Numbered from the stretch's first letter, positions 1-8,477 are shown. The stretch: 33,683 nt of DNA from JAYOFM01 sp038117225 (GCA_038117225.1 JAYOFM010000023.1:1-33683); one strand, 5' to 3'. A program made the numbers and translations. Notes: a model not told the origin generated them from the sequence alone.

Positions 1-311
1 GTAAAGCATGACTCTGAACCACTACACGTGCCACCTTTATAAGCGCGTGTCCACATTTCACGCCGAAAATGGGCATGTTTACCGCAATATCAATGACTTA
101 ACCTGTTTCAACCGGCCTATAAGTGGCCAAAAACGTGCCAAAATCGGCCGGAAACGTATCCGAAGCGTCGTTAAAGCATAGGGATTGTCGTTCTGACGGG
201 GCGTGGGGGTGGGTCGTTTCGGGCCGTCATCTTGGGTCATCGGAAATCAGAGGCCGCGGCCGATCTCGCGGCGTTCGAACAGCGCCATGTCGACATGGCG
301 GGATGAAGTCC
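1..311. other. Left-edge stretch without a recognisable gene
   Basis: I see no convincing coding region here. The plus-strand reading frame running through it continues antisense across the CoA-transferase gene and has no family features. The stretch is less GC-rich than its neighbour and carries repeated short motifs: acgtgcca occurs at 26-33 and 133-140, taaagcat at 2-9 and 172-179, with a related cgtgtccaca at 45-54 and gtggccaaaa at 123-132. No tRNA-like fold was recognised. It may be the downstream flank of an unseen gene to the left. Confidence 0.5.
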
Positions 312-1526
312 TCAGATAACGCCAGCGTCCTTCAATGCCGCCATTTCGTCATCGGAGAGTCCGAGTTGTTCGCCATAAATCGACCGGTTGTGTTCACCCA
401 GCGCCGGCCCCAGGGTATCCACCGATCCCGGCGTCAGCGACAGCTTGGGAAACACGTTGGGCACGACGATATCGCCGGCGACGGGATGGTGCACGGTGAC
501 CATGTCCTCCCGCGCCTTGAAGTGTGGGTCGGCGAAGATGTCGGCGATGGAATTGATCGGACCGGACGGCACATCGGCGGCGATACAGCGGGCCATCACC
601 TCGTCGCGACTCAGACTTGCCGTCCAGGCATTGACTTCTGCGATCACCGTGTCCCGGGCGGCCAGGCGCGTTGCCTGATCGCCATAGGCCGCCCACAGGT
701 CGGGGCGCCGCATGGCCTGGGTCAGGCGCTCGAACATCTTGTCGGTGGTACACGCGATGGCCATGTACTTGCCGTCGTTGGTCGCGAAGTGGCCGTGCGG
801 GCAGGCGTTGACGGTGCCGGTGCCTTCCGGTTCGCGCACGTGGCCGGTCATGGCATAGCGGGGCGCGATCTCGTCGAGCACGCGGAACACGCTTTCATAA
901 AGCGCCATGTCGACGACCTGCCCCTCGCCGGTGGCGTCGCGGTGTTTCAGTGCCACCAGCGCGCCGACCGCGCCATAGAGCCCGGTGATGTAGTCGCCGA
1001 GCGAGGTCGAGCCCGGGGTCACCGGAATTTCACCGGGCAGGCCCGACAGATAGGTCAGCCCGCCGACCGCGTGGCCGATGCGGGCGAATCCGGGGCGGTC
1101 CTTGTAGGGCCCGGTCTGGCCATAGCCGGAGACGCGGACCAGTACGAGGCCGGGGTTGACCGCCTTCAACGCGTCGAAGCCGAGGCCCCATTTTTCCAGC
1201 GTGCCGGGGCGGAAATTCTCGCACACCACGTCAGCGGTGGCGGCCAGCCGCTTGAACAATTCAGCGCCGCGCGATTCGCGAAGATTAAGGGTGATGGATT
1301 TCTTGTTGCGGCCTTCCGACAGCCACGCCAACGACTGGTCGGGCGCCGCCGTCGGCGTGCCGAAGCGGCGCCACGGGTCGCCGCCCTTCGGGTTCTCGAC
1401 CTTGATCACCTCGGCGCCAAACTCCCCAAGGATGGAGGCGACGAAGGGGGCGGCGATGAAGCTGGAGGCGTCGAGGACGCGGGTTCCAGCCAAGGGTTTG
1501 ACGGTTGGTTTCACCGCGTCGGTCAT
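312..1526 (-). CDS. Family III CoA-transferase (CaiB/BaiF type), copy 1
   Basis: This 404-residue protein has the full length of family III CoA-transferases, which move CoA between carboxylic acids in the cytoplasm through an aspartyl-CoA intermediate. The N-terminus has the family pattern LAGTRVLDASSFIAAPF, followed by GAEVIKVENPKGGD and VVCENFRPGTLEKWG. The predicted catalytic aspartate is D178 in SLGDYITGLYGA. The start codon overlaps the stop of the upstream CoA-transferase as ATGA, so the two are probably translationally coupled. It is the last gene of a minus-strand operon with an acyl-CoA dehydrogenase, which suggests activation of an organic acid for beta-oxidation-like breakdown. The substrate cannot be read from the sequence; formyl-, succinyl- or carnitine-type donors are all possible. 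Confidence 0.93.
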   Translation of the reverse strand: MTDAVKPTVKPLAGTRVLDASSFIAAPFVASILGEFGAEVIKVENPKGGDPWRRFGTPTAAPDQSLAWLSEGRNKKSITLNLRESRGAELFKRLAATADVVCENFRPGTLEKWGLGFDALKAVNPGLVLVRVSGYGQTGPYKDRPGFARIGHAVGGLTYLSGLPGEIPVTPGSTSLGDYITGLYGAVGALVALKHRDATGEGQVVDMALYESVFRVLDEIAPRYAMTGHVREPEGTGTVNACPHGHFATNDGKYMAIACTTDKMFERLTQAMRRPDLWAAYGDQATRLAARDTVIAEVNAWTASLSRDEVMARCIAADVPSGPINSIADIFADPHFKAREDMVTVHHPVAGDIVVPNVFPKLSLTPGSVDTLGPALGEHNRSIYGEQLGLSDDEMAALKDAGVI

Positions 1527-2731
1527 ACCGCCTGTTCCTCATGCAGGGCCGCGATCTCATGTGCATGGTAACCCAGTTCGCCGAGGATGGCGTCCGTGTC
1601 CTGGCCCAAGAGCGGCGGCGGCGTCTCGGTGGCGGGCGCTTCGCCGTCAATCTTGATACCGGTGCGCGCGATCCGGATGTCGCGGCCGACACCGGGTACA
1701 TCGGTGAAGGTGGCGATCAGGTCACGCGCGGCGATCTGTGGGTGGTTCAAAATCTCCGGCACGCTGAACACCGGCCCCGCCGGAACGCCAGCCTGGTTCA
1801 GCAACCCGGTCCATTGCTCGGCCGACCGTGCCGCCAAGGCGTCCTCCAGCAATGCCGCCAGCTCGGCCCTGTTGTCTAGCCGCGCCTGGCGCTCTGCGAA
1901 GCGCGGGTCGACAGCAAGTTCGGGGCGGCCGACAACCTGGCACAGCGCCTCGAACTGATAGGGCATATTGGCGGCGATGTTGATGGGGCCATCCAGGGTT
2001 CGGAAGGTGCCGGACGGACTGGCGGTGAAATTGTCGTTCCCCATCGGCGCCGGCTCCTGGCCGACCATCAGGTAGTTGGACACCACCCAGCCCATGGTCG
2101 CCATCACCGATTCCAACATCGAGACGTCGAGGAAACGGCTCTCACACCGATCCTTCTCGGCCAGCGCCGCCGCGACGGCGAACGCGGCGGTCATGCCGCC
2201 GATGGTGTCGGCCATGGGATAACCGACGCGAATGGGAGCCGTCTCCGGCGTGCCGGTGATGCTCATGGTCCCGGACATTCCTTGAATGATCTGGTCATAG
2301 GCCGGCGCATCGCGCAGCGGGCCGGATTGGCCGAAGCCGGAAATGGCACAATAAATCAGCCGCGGGTTGACCTCCTTCAAAACCTCATAACCAACGCCGA
2401 GCCGATCCATGACGCCAGGCCTAAAATTTTCCAACACCACCTCGGCAGTGGTGACCAATTTTCGGAAGACCTGCTTTCCGGCCTCACTCTTCAAGTTAAT
2501 GGTGATCGAGCGCTTGCCGGTATTCTGCGCCAGGAACGAGATGCCCATGCCCTTCGTATTTAGGTCCGCATCGAGGCCCAGGTTGCGCGCCAGGTCGCCC
2601 GAATGCGGCATCTCCACCTTGATGACGTCGGCGCCCAAGTGAGCCAACTGGTGACCACAGAACGGCCCCGCCAGCACGTTGGTCAGGTCGAGCACGCGGA
2701 TGCCGCTGAGCGGCTTCGGGGCCTCGGCCAT
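1523..2731 (-). CDS. Family III CoA-transferase (CaiB/BaiF type), copy 2
   Basis: This 402-residue protein is a second, full-length family III CoA-transferase. Family landmarks are LSGIRVLDLTNVLAGPFC at the start, GADVIKVEMPHSGDLAR, NTGKRSITINLKSEAG and VVLENFRPGVMDRLG. The likely catalytic aspartate is D175 in YPMADTIGGMTAA. It is clearly paralogous to the downstream copy but differs enough around the active site that a different substrate or donor is plausible. Its stop overlaps the next start by four bases. It lies 51 nt downstream of the YdcF-like gene on the same strand. Family III enzymes can act as homo-oligomers; whether the two copies form a heteromer is unknown. Confidence 0.93.
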   Translation of the reverse strand: MAEAPKPLSGIRVLDLTNVLAGPFCGHQLAHLGADVIKVEMPHSGDLARNLGLDADLNTKGMGISFLAQNTGKRSITINLKSEAGKQVFRKLVTTAEVVLENFRPGVMDRLGVGYEVLKEVNPRLIYCAISGFGQSGPLRDAPAYDQIIQGMSGTMSITGTPETAPIRVGYPMADTIGGMTAAFAVAAALAEKDRCESRFLDVSMLESVMATMGWVVSNYLMVGQEPAPMGNDNFTASPSGTFRTLDGPINIAANMPYQFEALCQVVGRPELAVDPRFAERQARLDNRAELAALLEDALAARSAEQWTGLLNQAGVPAGPVFSVPEILNHPQIAARDLIATFTDVPGVGRDIRIARTGIKIDGEAPATETPPPLLGQDTDAILGELGYHAHEIAALHEEQAV

Positions 2732-2782
2732 GTCTTTCTCCCTAATTTTCGATCTCCTTTCTGCAGAGGGTCCGGCGATGCG

Positions 2783-3283
2783 TCAACCGCGCCCGGCCAG
2801 ATAGCGCGCCACACGGCGGCGATAAACCGGATAGGCGACGACCTCACGCACGACGACGCCCATCACATAGAGTATGCCGCCATCACGCAGCATGCCTGGC
2901 GAGGCCGTGCCCTTGACCGACATACCGAGGCGGCGGAAAGTGTAGAGCGCGCGCGGCATGTGGGTTGGATCTGTGACGAGCAGCGCCTTTCGCCAACCTT
3001 CGGCATCCAGGATCTCCTTCGAAAACGCAGCATTTTCCAGCGTGCGGGTAGAGCGTTCTTCCACGTGGACGGCATCCGCGGGCACGCCAGCGTCGACGGC
3101 GAGATTGCGCATGACATGGCTTTCCGGTGTCGCGTGACGTGTCGGGCCACCCGCCATCAGCAGGCGCGGCGCACGACCGTCTTTCCACAGCGCCACGCCA
3201 TGGGCGACGCGGCGGCGGACGGTGGGAGTCGGCTGGCCATCATCATTCAGCGCCGCGCCGAGGACGACGATGATATCGGCCAC
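2783..3283 (-). CDS. YdcF/SanA-like DUF218 protein
   Basis: This 166-residue protein matches the DUF218 (YdcF/ElyC/SanA) fold. It has the opening strand DIIVVLGAALNDDGQPTPT, then RRRVAHGVALWKDGRAP, MAGGPTRHATPESHVM, EERSTRTLENAAFSKEI and VTDPTHMPRALYTFRRLG, the usual order of conserved blocks. The start is GTG, immediately after the TAG stop of the acyl-CoA dehydrogenase, so the pair is probably co-translated. Many relatives carry an N-terminal membrane anchor; here it is missing, so the protein is probably cytoplasmic like YdcF. E. coli YdcF binds S-adenosylmethionine, but no enzyme activity is settled for the family. The placement in a CoA-catabolic operon gives no firm clue to its job. Confidence 0.85.
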   Translation of the reverse strand: MADIIVVLGAALNDDGQPTPTVRRRVAHGVALWKDGRAPRLLMAGGPTRHATPESHVMRNLAVDAGVPADAVHVEERSTRTLENAAFSKEILDAEGWRKALLVTDPTHMPRALYTFRRLGMSVKGTASPGMLRDGGILYVMGVVVREVVAYPVYRRRVARYLAGRG

Positions 3284-4435
3284 CTAGAACGACCGCGGCA
3301 GGCCGAGCACGTGTTCGGCGAGGTAACTAAGCACCAGATTGGTCGACACCGGCGCGGTACGATAGAGCCGCGCCTCGCGGAACTTGCGTTCGACGTCGTA
3401 CTCCTCGGCAAAGCCGAAGCCGCCGAAGGTTTGCATGCACATGTCGGCGGCATTCCACGAAGCTTCCGAGGTCAGCATCTTGGCCATGTTGGCCTCGGCG
3501 CCGCAGGGCTCGCCGGCATCGAACATGCGCGCCGCCTTCTCCATCATCAGCCGCGCCGCCTGGCCTTCGGCGAAACAGCGCGCGATGGGAAACTGGATGC
3601 CCTGGTTCTGACCGATGGGACGATCGAAGACCGTGCGATCGTTGGCGTACTGGCTGGCCTTGTCGATAAACCAACGGGAATCACCGACACATTCGGCGGA
3701 AATCAGGATGCGTTCGGCGTTCATGCCATCGAGGATGTAGCGGAATCCCCTGCCCTCCTCGCCGATCAGGCATTCGGCCGGAATATGCAGATCATCGAAA
3801 AAAATCTCCGTGGTCGAGTGATTGACCATGGCGCGCAGCGGCTTGATGGTCATGCCGGCGTCCCGGGCCGCGCGCATGTCGACCAGGAACACGGAGATGC
3901 CGTCATGCGGCTTCGGCCCGGCGTCGCGCGACGCGGTGCGCGCCAAAAGCAGCATCAGGTCCGAATGCTCGGCCCGCGAGGTCCAAACCTTCTGGCCATT
4001 GACGATATAACCATCGTTCGTACGTGTCGCCGTGGTGCGGATTCGCGAGGTATCCGTTCCACTGGTCGGTTCCGTCACGCCAAAAGCCTGCAGGCGCAGC
4101 TCACCCGAGGCAATCCCCGGCAGGTATCGCCGTTTCTGCTCGTCCGACCCGTGCCGCAACACGGTGCCCATGGTGTACATCTGCGCATGACAGGCGCCGC
4201 CGTTGCCGCCGGAGGCGTGAATTTCCTCGAGGATGGCCGCGGCTTCCTGAATGCCCAGGCCGGAACCGCCATATTGCTCGGGTATCAGGCAAGCCAGGTA
4301 CCCGGCCGTGGTCAGCGCCTGCACGAACTCCGTCGGATAGGCGCGTTGGCGATCTTTTTCGCGCCAATATTCGCCGGGGAACTCGGCACAGAGACGGCGC
4401 ACGCCGTCGCGGATATCGGTGAAGGTTTCAGTCAT
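3284..4435 (-). CDS. Acyl-CoA dehydrogenase family protein
   Basis: This 383-residue FAD enzyme has the standard three-part acyl-CoA dehydrogenase layout. It carries the substrate/FAD-binding segment QAFGVTEPTSGTDTS (117-131), VNGQKVWTSRAEHSD, the C-terminal helical domain with GQNQGIQFPIAR, and MCMQTFGGFGFAEEYDVER. The usual EGT catalytic glutamate near the C-terminus is absent; the equivalent stretch reads LYRTAPVSTN. A glutamate at E241 (NAERILIS) falls where isovaleryl-CoA and long-chain dehydrogenases keep their base, so activity is probably retained. It is the first gene of the minus-strand operon leading into YdcF-like and CoA-transferase genes, which fits oxidation of the CoA ester made by those transferases. 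Electrons would go to ETF. The exact substrate is unknown. Confidence 0.93.
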   Translation of the reverse strand: MTETFTDIRDGVRRLCAEFPGEYWREKDRQRAYPTEFVQALTTAGYLACLIPEQYGGSGLGIQEAAAILEEIHASGGNGGACHAQMYTMGTVLRHGSDEQKRRYLPGIASGELRLQAFGVTEPTSGTDTSRIRTTATRTNDGYIVNGQKVWTSRAEHSDLMLLLARTASRDAGPKPHDGISVFLVDMRAARDAGMTIKPLRAMVNHSTTEIFFDDLHIPAECLIGEEGRGFRYILDGMNAERILISAECVGDSRWFIDKASQYANDRTVFDRPIGQNQGIQFPIARCFAEGQAARLMMEKAARMFDAGEPCGAEANMAKMLTSEASWNAADMCMQTFGGFGFAEEYDVERKFREARLYRTAPVSTNLVLSYLAEHVLGLPRSF

Positions 4436-4648
4436 CCGCGATCATTAGACCAGCATACGACGGAGTGCAAAAGGTTCTCGCCGGCTCGCCGCGGATACCG
4501 GTTACCGCCCTGGTCGATCAACGCCTTCCGCTCAACGTTGACGGGATCGTTGAATCCCTCTATCGAGCGCGAGTGCTGGCGTCTTGAAACCGGATTTTCC
4601 CGGCCACCGGCCTCGGCCGCCACTGAGACGTGACCGGAGTCATTGTCG

Positions 4649-5158
4649 ATGACCACTGATCAACGAATGGCGGGATGGCGGGAATGGGTGTCATTACCCG
4701 ACCTCGGTGTAAAAGCAGTAAAGGCGAAACTCGATACCGGTGCGCGGACCTCCGCGCTGCATGCCTTCGATGTTGATACATTCGACCGGGATGGCGCGGA
4801 ATGGGTACGGTTTTCGATCCATCCATTGCAACGCGATGACGAGACGCAGGTCACCACTGAAGCGGTAATCACTGATCGCCGTTGGATCACCAACCCCGGC
4901 GGCCGGCGCGAGCGCCGGTTGATCATCGAGACACCCCTGACACTCGGTAACGAAACGTGGTCGATTGAACTCTGCCTCACCGATCGTGATGAAATGGGCA
5001 TGCGCATGTTGTTGGGCCGAACCGCGATGCGCGGCCGGCTTCGAATTGACCCGGCGCATTCTTACCTGCTTGGAAAACGCAAGAGCCTGATGGCAAACCC
5101 GGAAGGCCGAAAAAAGGTCCGACGGACCACAAAGCAGAAAAGGGAGACAACGTCGTGA
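4649..5158 (+). CDS. RimB-type retropepsin-like protease (ATP-dependent zinc protease family)
   Basis: This 169-residue protein belongs to the family annotated as RimK-associated ATP-dependent zinc protease (DUF785), which has a retropepsin-like fold. The active-site-like segment is KAKLDTGARTSALHA near residues 26-40, with the Asp-Thr-Gly typical of aspartic proteases, and LLGRTAMRGRLRIDP matches the family C-terminal half. The ATG at 4649 is preferred over an in-frame TTG six bases upstream because GGAG lies nine bases before it. The end is lysine/arginine rich. Its TGA overlaps the GTG start of rimK (GTGA), so the two are translationally coupled. In Pseudomonas the equivalent RimB acts with RimK on ribosomal protein S6 glutamylation; that role here is inferred. 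Confidence 0.88.
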   Translation: MTTDQRMAGWREWVSLPDLGVKAVKAKLDTGARTSALHAFDVDTFDRDGAEWVRFSIHPLQRDDETQVTTEAVITDRRWITNPGGRRERRLIIETPLTLGNETWSIELCLTDRDEMGMRMLLGRTAMRGRLRIDPAHSYLLGKRKSLMANPEGRKKVRRTTKQKRETTS

Positions 5159-6060
5159 AGATATGCATCCTCGCCCGCAATCCGAATCTGTACTCCCACA
5201 CGCGTCTGGTGGAGGCCGGCAATGCCGCCGGTCACGAGATGGAGATCATCAACACCACCCGGTGTTACATGAACATCGCCAGCCACCGGCCGGCGGTATT
5301 TTTTCAGGGCCGCAAGTTGACAGAGTTTGATGCGGTGATTCCGCGCATTGGCGCCTCGGTGACCTTCTATGGCGCCGCCGTGGTACGCCAGTTTGAAATG
5401 ATGGGCACCTGGTCGCTCAACGAGTCCGTCGCCATCGTGCGCTCGCGCGACAAATTGCGCTCGCTGCAACTGTTGTCGCGCAAGGGCATCGGCCTGCCGG
5501 TGACCGCGTTCTCGCACGATACCTCTCGGGTCGATGAACTGCTCGAGATGGTCGGCGGCGCGCCGGTGGTGATCAAACTTCTCGAGGGCACCCAGGGCAA
5601 GGGGGTGATCCTCGCCGAAACTCGGGATTCGGCGCGCAGTGTCATCCAGGCCTTCCGCGGCGCCAATATCAATATCCTGCTGCAGGAGTACATCAAGGAA
5701 GCAGGGGGTGCCGACATCCGTTGCCTCGTCGTCGGCGAGAAGGTCGTCGGCACCATGATGCGCCAGGCGCCGGAAGGGGAGTTCCGCTCCAACCTGCACC
5801 AGGGCGGCATCGCCACCAAGGTGCGTATCACCGCGTCGGAGCGCGCTACCGCCGTCGCCGCGTGCAAGGCCATGGGGCTCAATGTCGCCGGCGTGGATCT
5901 GCTACGCGGCAGGCACGGACCGGTGGTCATGGAGGTCAATTCGTCGCCGGGGTTCGAGGGATTGGAGAATGCCACCGGCATCGACATCGCCGGCCAGATC
6001 ATCGCGTTCATCGCCAAGAACGCCAAGCCCCACAAAACCCGCACCCGCGGCAAGGGCTAG
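5155..6060 (+). CDS. rimK: RimK-family alpha-L-glutamate ligase
   Basis: This 301-residue ATP-grasp ligase matches E. coli RimK (300 residues) end to end. It opens with MKICILARNPNLYSHTRLVE, has FDAVIPRIGASVTFYGAAVV in the N-terminal domain, the ATP-grasp stretch VVIKLLEGTQGKGVILAET, and the metal/ATP-binding end VMEVNSSPGFEGLENATG. RimK adds glutamate residues to the C-terminus of ribosomal protein S6 using ATP and can also make free poly-glutamate. The GTG start overlaps the protease stop. A zinc deacylase gene follows after 16 nt, so the three form a compact operon. The S6 target is established for E. coli and Pseudomonas and is only inferred here, because relatives can use other acceptors. 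Confidence 0.95.
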   Translation: MKICILARNPNLYSHTRLVEAGNAAGHEMEIINTTRCYMNIASHRPAVFFQGRKLTEFDAVIPRIGASVTFYGAAVVRQFEMMGTWSLNESVAIVRSRDKLRSLQLLSRKGIGLPVTAFSHDTSRVDELLEMVGGAPVVIKLLEGTQGKGVILAETRDSARSVIQAFRGANINILLQEYIKEAGGADIRCLVVGEKVVGTMMRQAPEGEFRSNLHQGGIATKVRITASERATAVAACKAMGLNVAGVDLLRGRHGPVVMEVNSSPGFEGLENATGIDIAGQIIAFIAKNAKPHKTRTRGKG

Positions 6061-6076
6061 GATTGGATTAGACGCG

Positions 6077-7132
6077 ATGGCACGAGCACCCTTCGAGATC
6101 GGCGGGCAAACGATTACCGCCGGCACGCGGGCGACGATCGATCTGCCGGTCATGAATCTTTCAACGCACGCACCGATGACCATGCCGATCCACGTCATTC
6201 ATGGCCGGCGGTCCGGCCCCATCCTGTTTGTAACCGGCGCCGTGCACGGCGACGAGATCAACGGCGCCGAGATCATCCGCCGCTTGCTGCGGCTCAGTGC
6301 CGTCAACCGCCTTCGCGGCACGTTGCTGGCCGTTCCCATCGTTAACGTGTTCGGTTTCGTCGCCCATTCACGCTATCTGCCGGATCGCCGCGACCTTAAT
6401 CGCTCGTTCCCCGGCTCGCCGCAGGGTTCCCTGGCCGGACGCCTGGCGCACCTGTTCCTCAACGAGGTCGTCGCACGCGCCGACTACGGCATCGACCTGC
6501 ATACGGGCGCAACCGGAAGAACTAACTACCCGCAGATTCGTGCCGACCTGGAAGACGAAGAGACGTTTGATCTGGCGAGTGCCTTTGGCGTGCCGCTGAT
6601 CATTAATGCTGGACTGCGCGATGGCAGCATCCGAAAGGCCGCTGGCGAACACGGCGTGCGGGTTCTGGTCTACGAAGCCGGTGAGGCCCTGCGCTTTGAC
6701 GAACCGTGCATTCGTTCCGGGGTCAATGGAGTCGTCCGCGTCATGCGGCGCCTCGAGATGTTGTCATCGAAGCGCCGTGAAGGTCGTAAGATCGAGCCCG
6801 TGGTGATTCGTTCCAGCCGTTGGGAGCGGGCGCCAAGCAGCGGCATCCTGCGGGCGAGTACGGAGTTGGGGGCACGAGTCGTTGCTGGTGAGGTGTTGGG
6901 CGTCGTCTCCGATCCGTTTGGTGAAACAGAGCATCCGGTACTGTCACGCGACGACGGCGTCGTGGTCGGCCGAACCACGTTACCGGTGGTTCATGAGGGT
7001 GATGCCCTATTCCACATCGGCCGTTTCGAGGGCACCAAGGTCGATGCCGACACCCTCGATGCGTTCCAGCCCGGCGACGACTATGAGCAAGGTTCCACAG
7101 CCGAGTTGGCCGACGAGCCACCGATCGTCTGA
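6077..7132 (+). CDS. Succinylglutamate desuccinylase/aspartoacylase family zinc deacylase
   Basis: This 351-residue protein belongs to the M14-like AstE/aspartoacylase family. It carries the zinc motif GAVHGDEINGAE with H57 and E60, the substrate-binding stretch PDRRDLNRSFPGS (about 102-114), and the third zinc ligand H142 in GIDLHTGATGR. A C-terminal beta-rich region (VVAGEVLGVVSDPFG onwards) resembles the barrel-like tail of this subgroup. The ATG at 6077 is chosen because the longer frame only reads antisense-like residues inside rimK. It follows rimK by 16 nt. The family hydrolyses N-acyl amino acids; here a role in removing or trimming glutamyl or acyl groups linked to RimK products is an inference from the operon. 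Confidence 0.9.
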   Translation: MARAPFEIGGQTITAGTRATIDLPVMNLSTHAPMTMPIHVIHGRRSGPILFVTGAVHGDEINGAEIIRRLLRLSAVNRLRGTLLAVPIVNVFGFVAHSRYLPDRRDLNRSFPGSPQGSLAGRLAHLFLNEVVARADYGIDLHTGATGRTNYPQIRADLEDEETFDLASAFGVPLIINAGLRDGSIRKAAGEHGVRVLVYEAGEALRFDEPCIRSGVNGVVRVMRRLEMLSSKRREGRKIEPVVIRSSRWERAPSSGILRASTELGARVVAGEVLGVVSDPFGETEHPVLSRDDGVVVGRTTLPVVHEGDALFHIGRFEGTKVDADTLDAFQPGDDYEQGSTAELADEPPIV

Positions 7133-7157
7133 GTGGCTCATCGAAGATGATACGCCA

Positions 7158-7631
7158 ATGACCGAAATCTACGTCGATGCGGATGCCTGCCCGGTCAAGG
7201 ACGAGGTGATCAAGGTCGCCGCGCGCCATGGCTTGGTCGTGCACATGGTCTCGAACGGCGGCATTCGACCCAACCCAAATCCGCTGATCCGCGCGATCGT
7301 GGTGCCCGAGGGCCCAGATGTCGCGGACGACTGGATCGCCGAGCGTGCCGGAGCCTCGGATGTCTGTATCACCGGCGACGTGCCGCTGGCGGCACGGTGC
7401 GTGGCAGCGGGGGCCAGAGTGCTCGCGCCAACCGGTAAACCGTTCACGCCGGACAACATGGGCATGTCCCTGGCCATGCGGGACCTGGCGACGGAGCTCC
7501 GGGACCAGGCGCACGTGCGCGGCGAAACCGGCGGTGGCGGCGGCCGCGCGTTCTCGAAGCAGGACCGCTCCCGGTTCCTGTCGGCGCTCGAAGACGCCTG
7601 CCGGGCCGCGCTGCGTGACGTGTCCACCTAG
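7158..7631 (+). CDS. YaiI/YqxD family protein (DUF188, PIN-like)
   Basis: This 157-residue protein is a clear DUF188 member. It starts MTEIYVDADACPVKDEVIK, has SNGGIRPNPNPLIRAIVVP, the acidic motif CITGDVPLAARCVAAGA, and the family C-terminal block GRAFSKQDRSRFLSALE. The spaced aspartates in DADACP and TGDVPLA resemble the metal-binding acids of PIN-domain nucleases, but no activity is established for the family. The ATG at 7158 gives the standard family length and N-terminus. It lies 25 nt after the zinc deacylase gene and 4 nt before the methyltransferase gene, so it is likely co-transcribed with both. Confidence 0.93.
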   Translation: MTEIYVDADACPVKDEVIKVAARHGLVVHMVSNGGIRPNPNPLIRAIVVPEGPDVADDWIAERAGASDVCITGDVPLAARCVAAGARVLAPTGKPFTPDNMGMSLAMRDLATELRDQAHVRGETGGGGGRAFSKQDRSRFLSALEDACRAALRDVST

Positions 7632-7635
7632 CACG

Positions 7636-8454
7636 ATGACCCGCGCGCCAGAGGAACAGGCCGTCATCGATCGTTTCGATAAACGCTACGAGCGCGCTGG
7701 CGCGCCCGTCATGCAAGATATCGAGCGATCAGTCTGTGGCTGCGACTACGGCGCCACCAGTTGGACAACCGTTGATGAGGCGAACGCGATCGCCAGAACG
7801 CTTGATCTCGGTCCTGGCAAACGGCTGCTTGAAATTGGCGCCGGGTCCGGTTGGCCGGGGCTCTATCTCGCCGAGCGGACAGGCTGCGACGTTGCCTTGA
7901 TCGACCTCCCGCCGACTGGCCTGCGCATGGCCCGCGAACGCGCACTTACGAACGCGGCGACGGGCGCCTGCTGGATCGCCGCCGCCGACGGCACGGCGTT
8001 GCCATTCCGAGATGGCAGCGTCGATGCCATCGTTCATACCGACGTGCTATGTTGCCTACCGGCGAAGGAACGGGTTCTGGACGCCTGCCGAAAGGTCATC
8101 GGCGACCAGGGGCGAATGGTATTTTCCGTGATCTATGTTCGTTCTCGACTCAGTGTGGCCGATCATGCCGACGCGGTCGAATGCGGTCCGCCTTTCATCG
8201 ATGCGCCCCACACGTACCCCGAACTCCTCGCCCGGACGGGTTGGCGCCTCGACGACGTACGCGATATGACGACCGAATACTGCGCGACCGTTGACCGGGT
8301 GGCCGACGAACAAATGCGCCGTACCGAAGAGCTTTCCAAAATTATTGGTGATGACGGCATCACGGAAACCAAGGCCAGGCACCGGGCGACTGCCGATGCG
8401 CTTGATCGGGGACTAATTCAGCGGGCCCTGTTCACCGCGACACCAGAACAGTAG
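7636..8454 (+). CDS. SAM-dependent methyltransferase, class I
   Basis: This 272-residue protein has a Rossmann-type methyltransferase core. Motif I is LLEIGAGSGWPGLYLAE at about 64-80, followed by the acidic strand CDVALIDLPPTGLRMAR, AADGTALPFRDGSVDAIVH and the motif IV-like HTDVLCCLPAKERVLDACR. This matches methyltransf_11-type enzymes acting on small molecules or lipids. The N-terminal 60 residues hold a CGCDYGATSW segment that I do not recognise. The ATG is four bases past the stop of the DUF188 gene, which supports co-transcription. It ends 23 nt before the convergent dgcA stop. The substrate is unknown. Confidence 0.85.
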   Translation: MTRAPEEQAVIDRFDKRYERAGAPVMQDIERSVCGCDYGATSWTTVDEANAIARTLDLGPGKRLLEIGAGSGWPGLYLAERTGCDVALIDLPPTGLRMARERALTNAATGACWIAAADGTALPFRDGSVDAIVHTDVLCCLPAKERVLDACRKVIGDQGRMVFSVIYVRSRLSVADHADAVECGPPFIDAPHTYPELLARTGWRLDDVRDMTTEYCATVDRVADEQMRRTEELSKIIGDDGITETKARHRATADALDRGLIQRALFTATPEQ

Positions 8455-8477
8455 GCCGATCGCCGGCAACTACGTCG

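Noticed and set aside
123..1571. Long plus-strand open frame opposite the first CoA-transferase
   Set aside because: It is antisense to a complete family III CoA-transferase and has the arginine/glycine-rich composition typical of antisense frames in GC-rich DNA.
2603..4633. 676-codon plus-strand frame opposite the YdcF-like and acyl-CoA dehydrogenase genes
   Set aside because: No recognisable domain; the minus-strand proteins in the same place have full family signatures.
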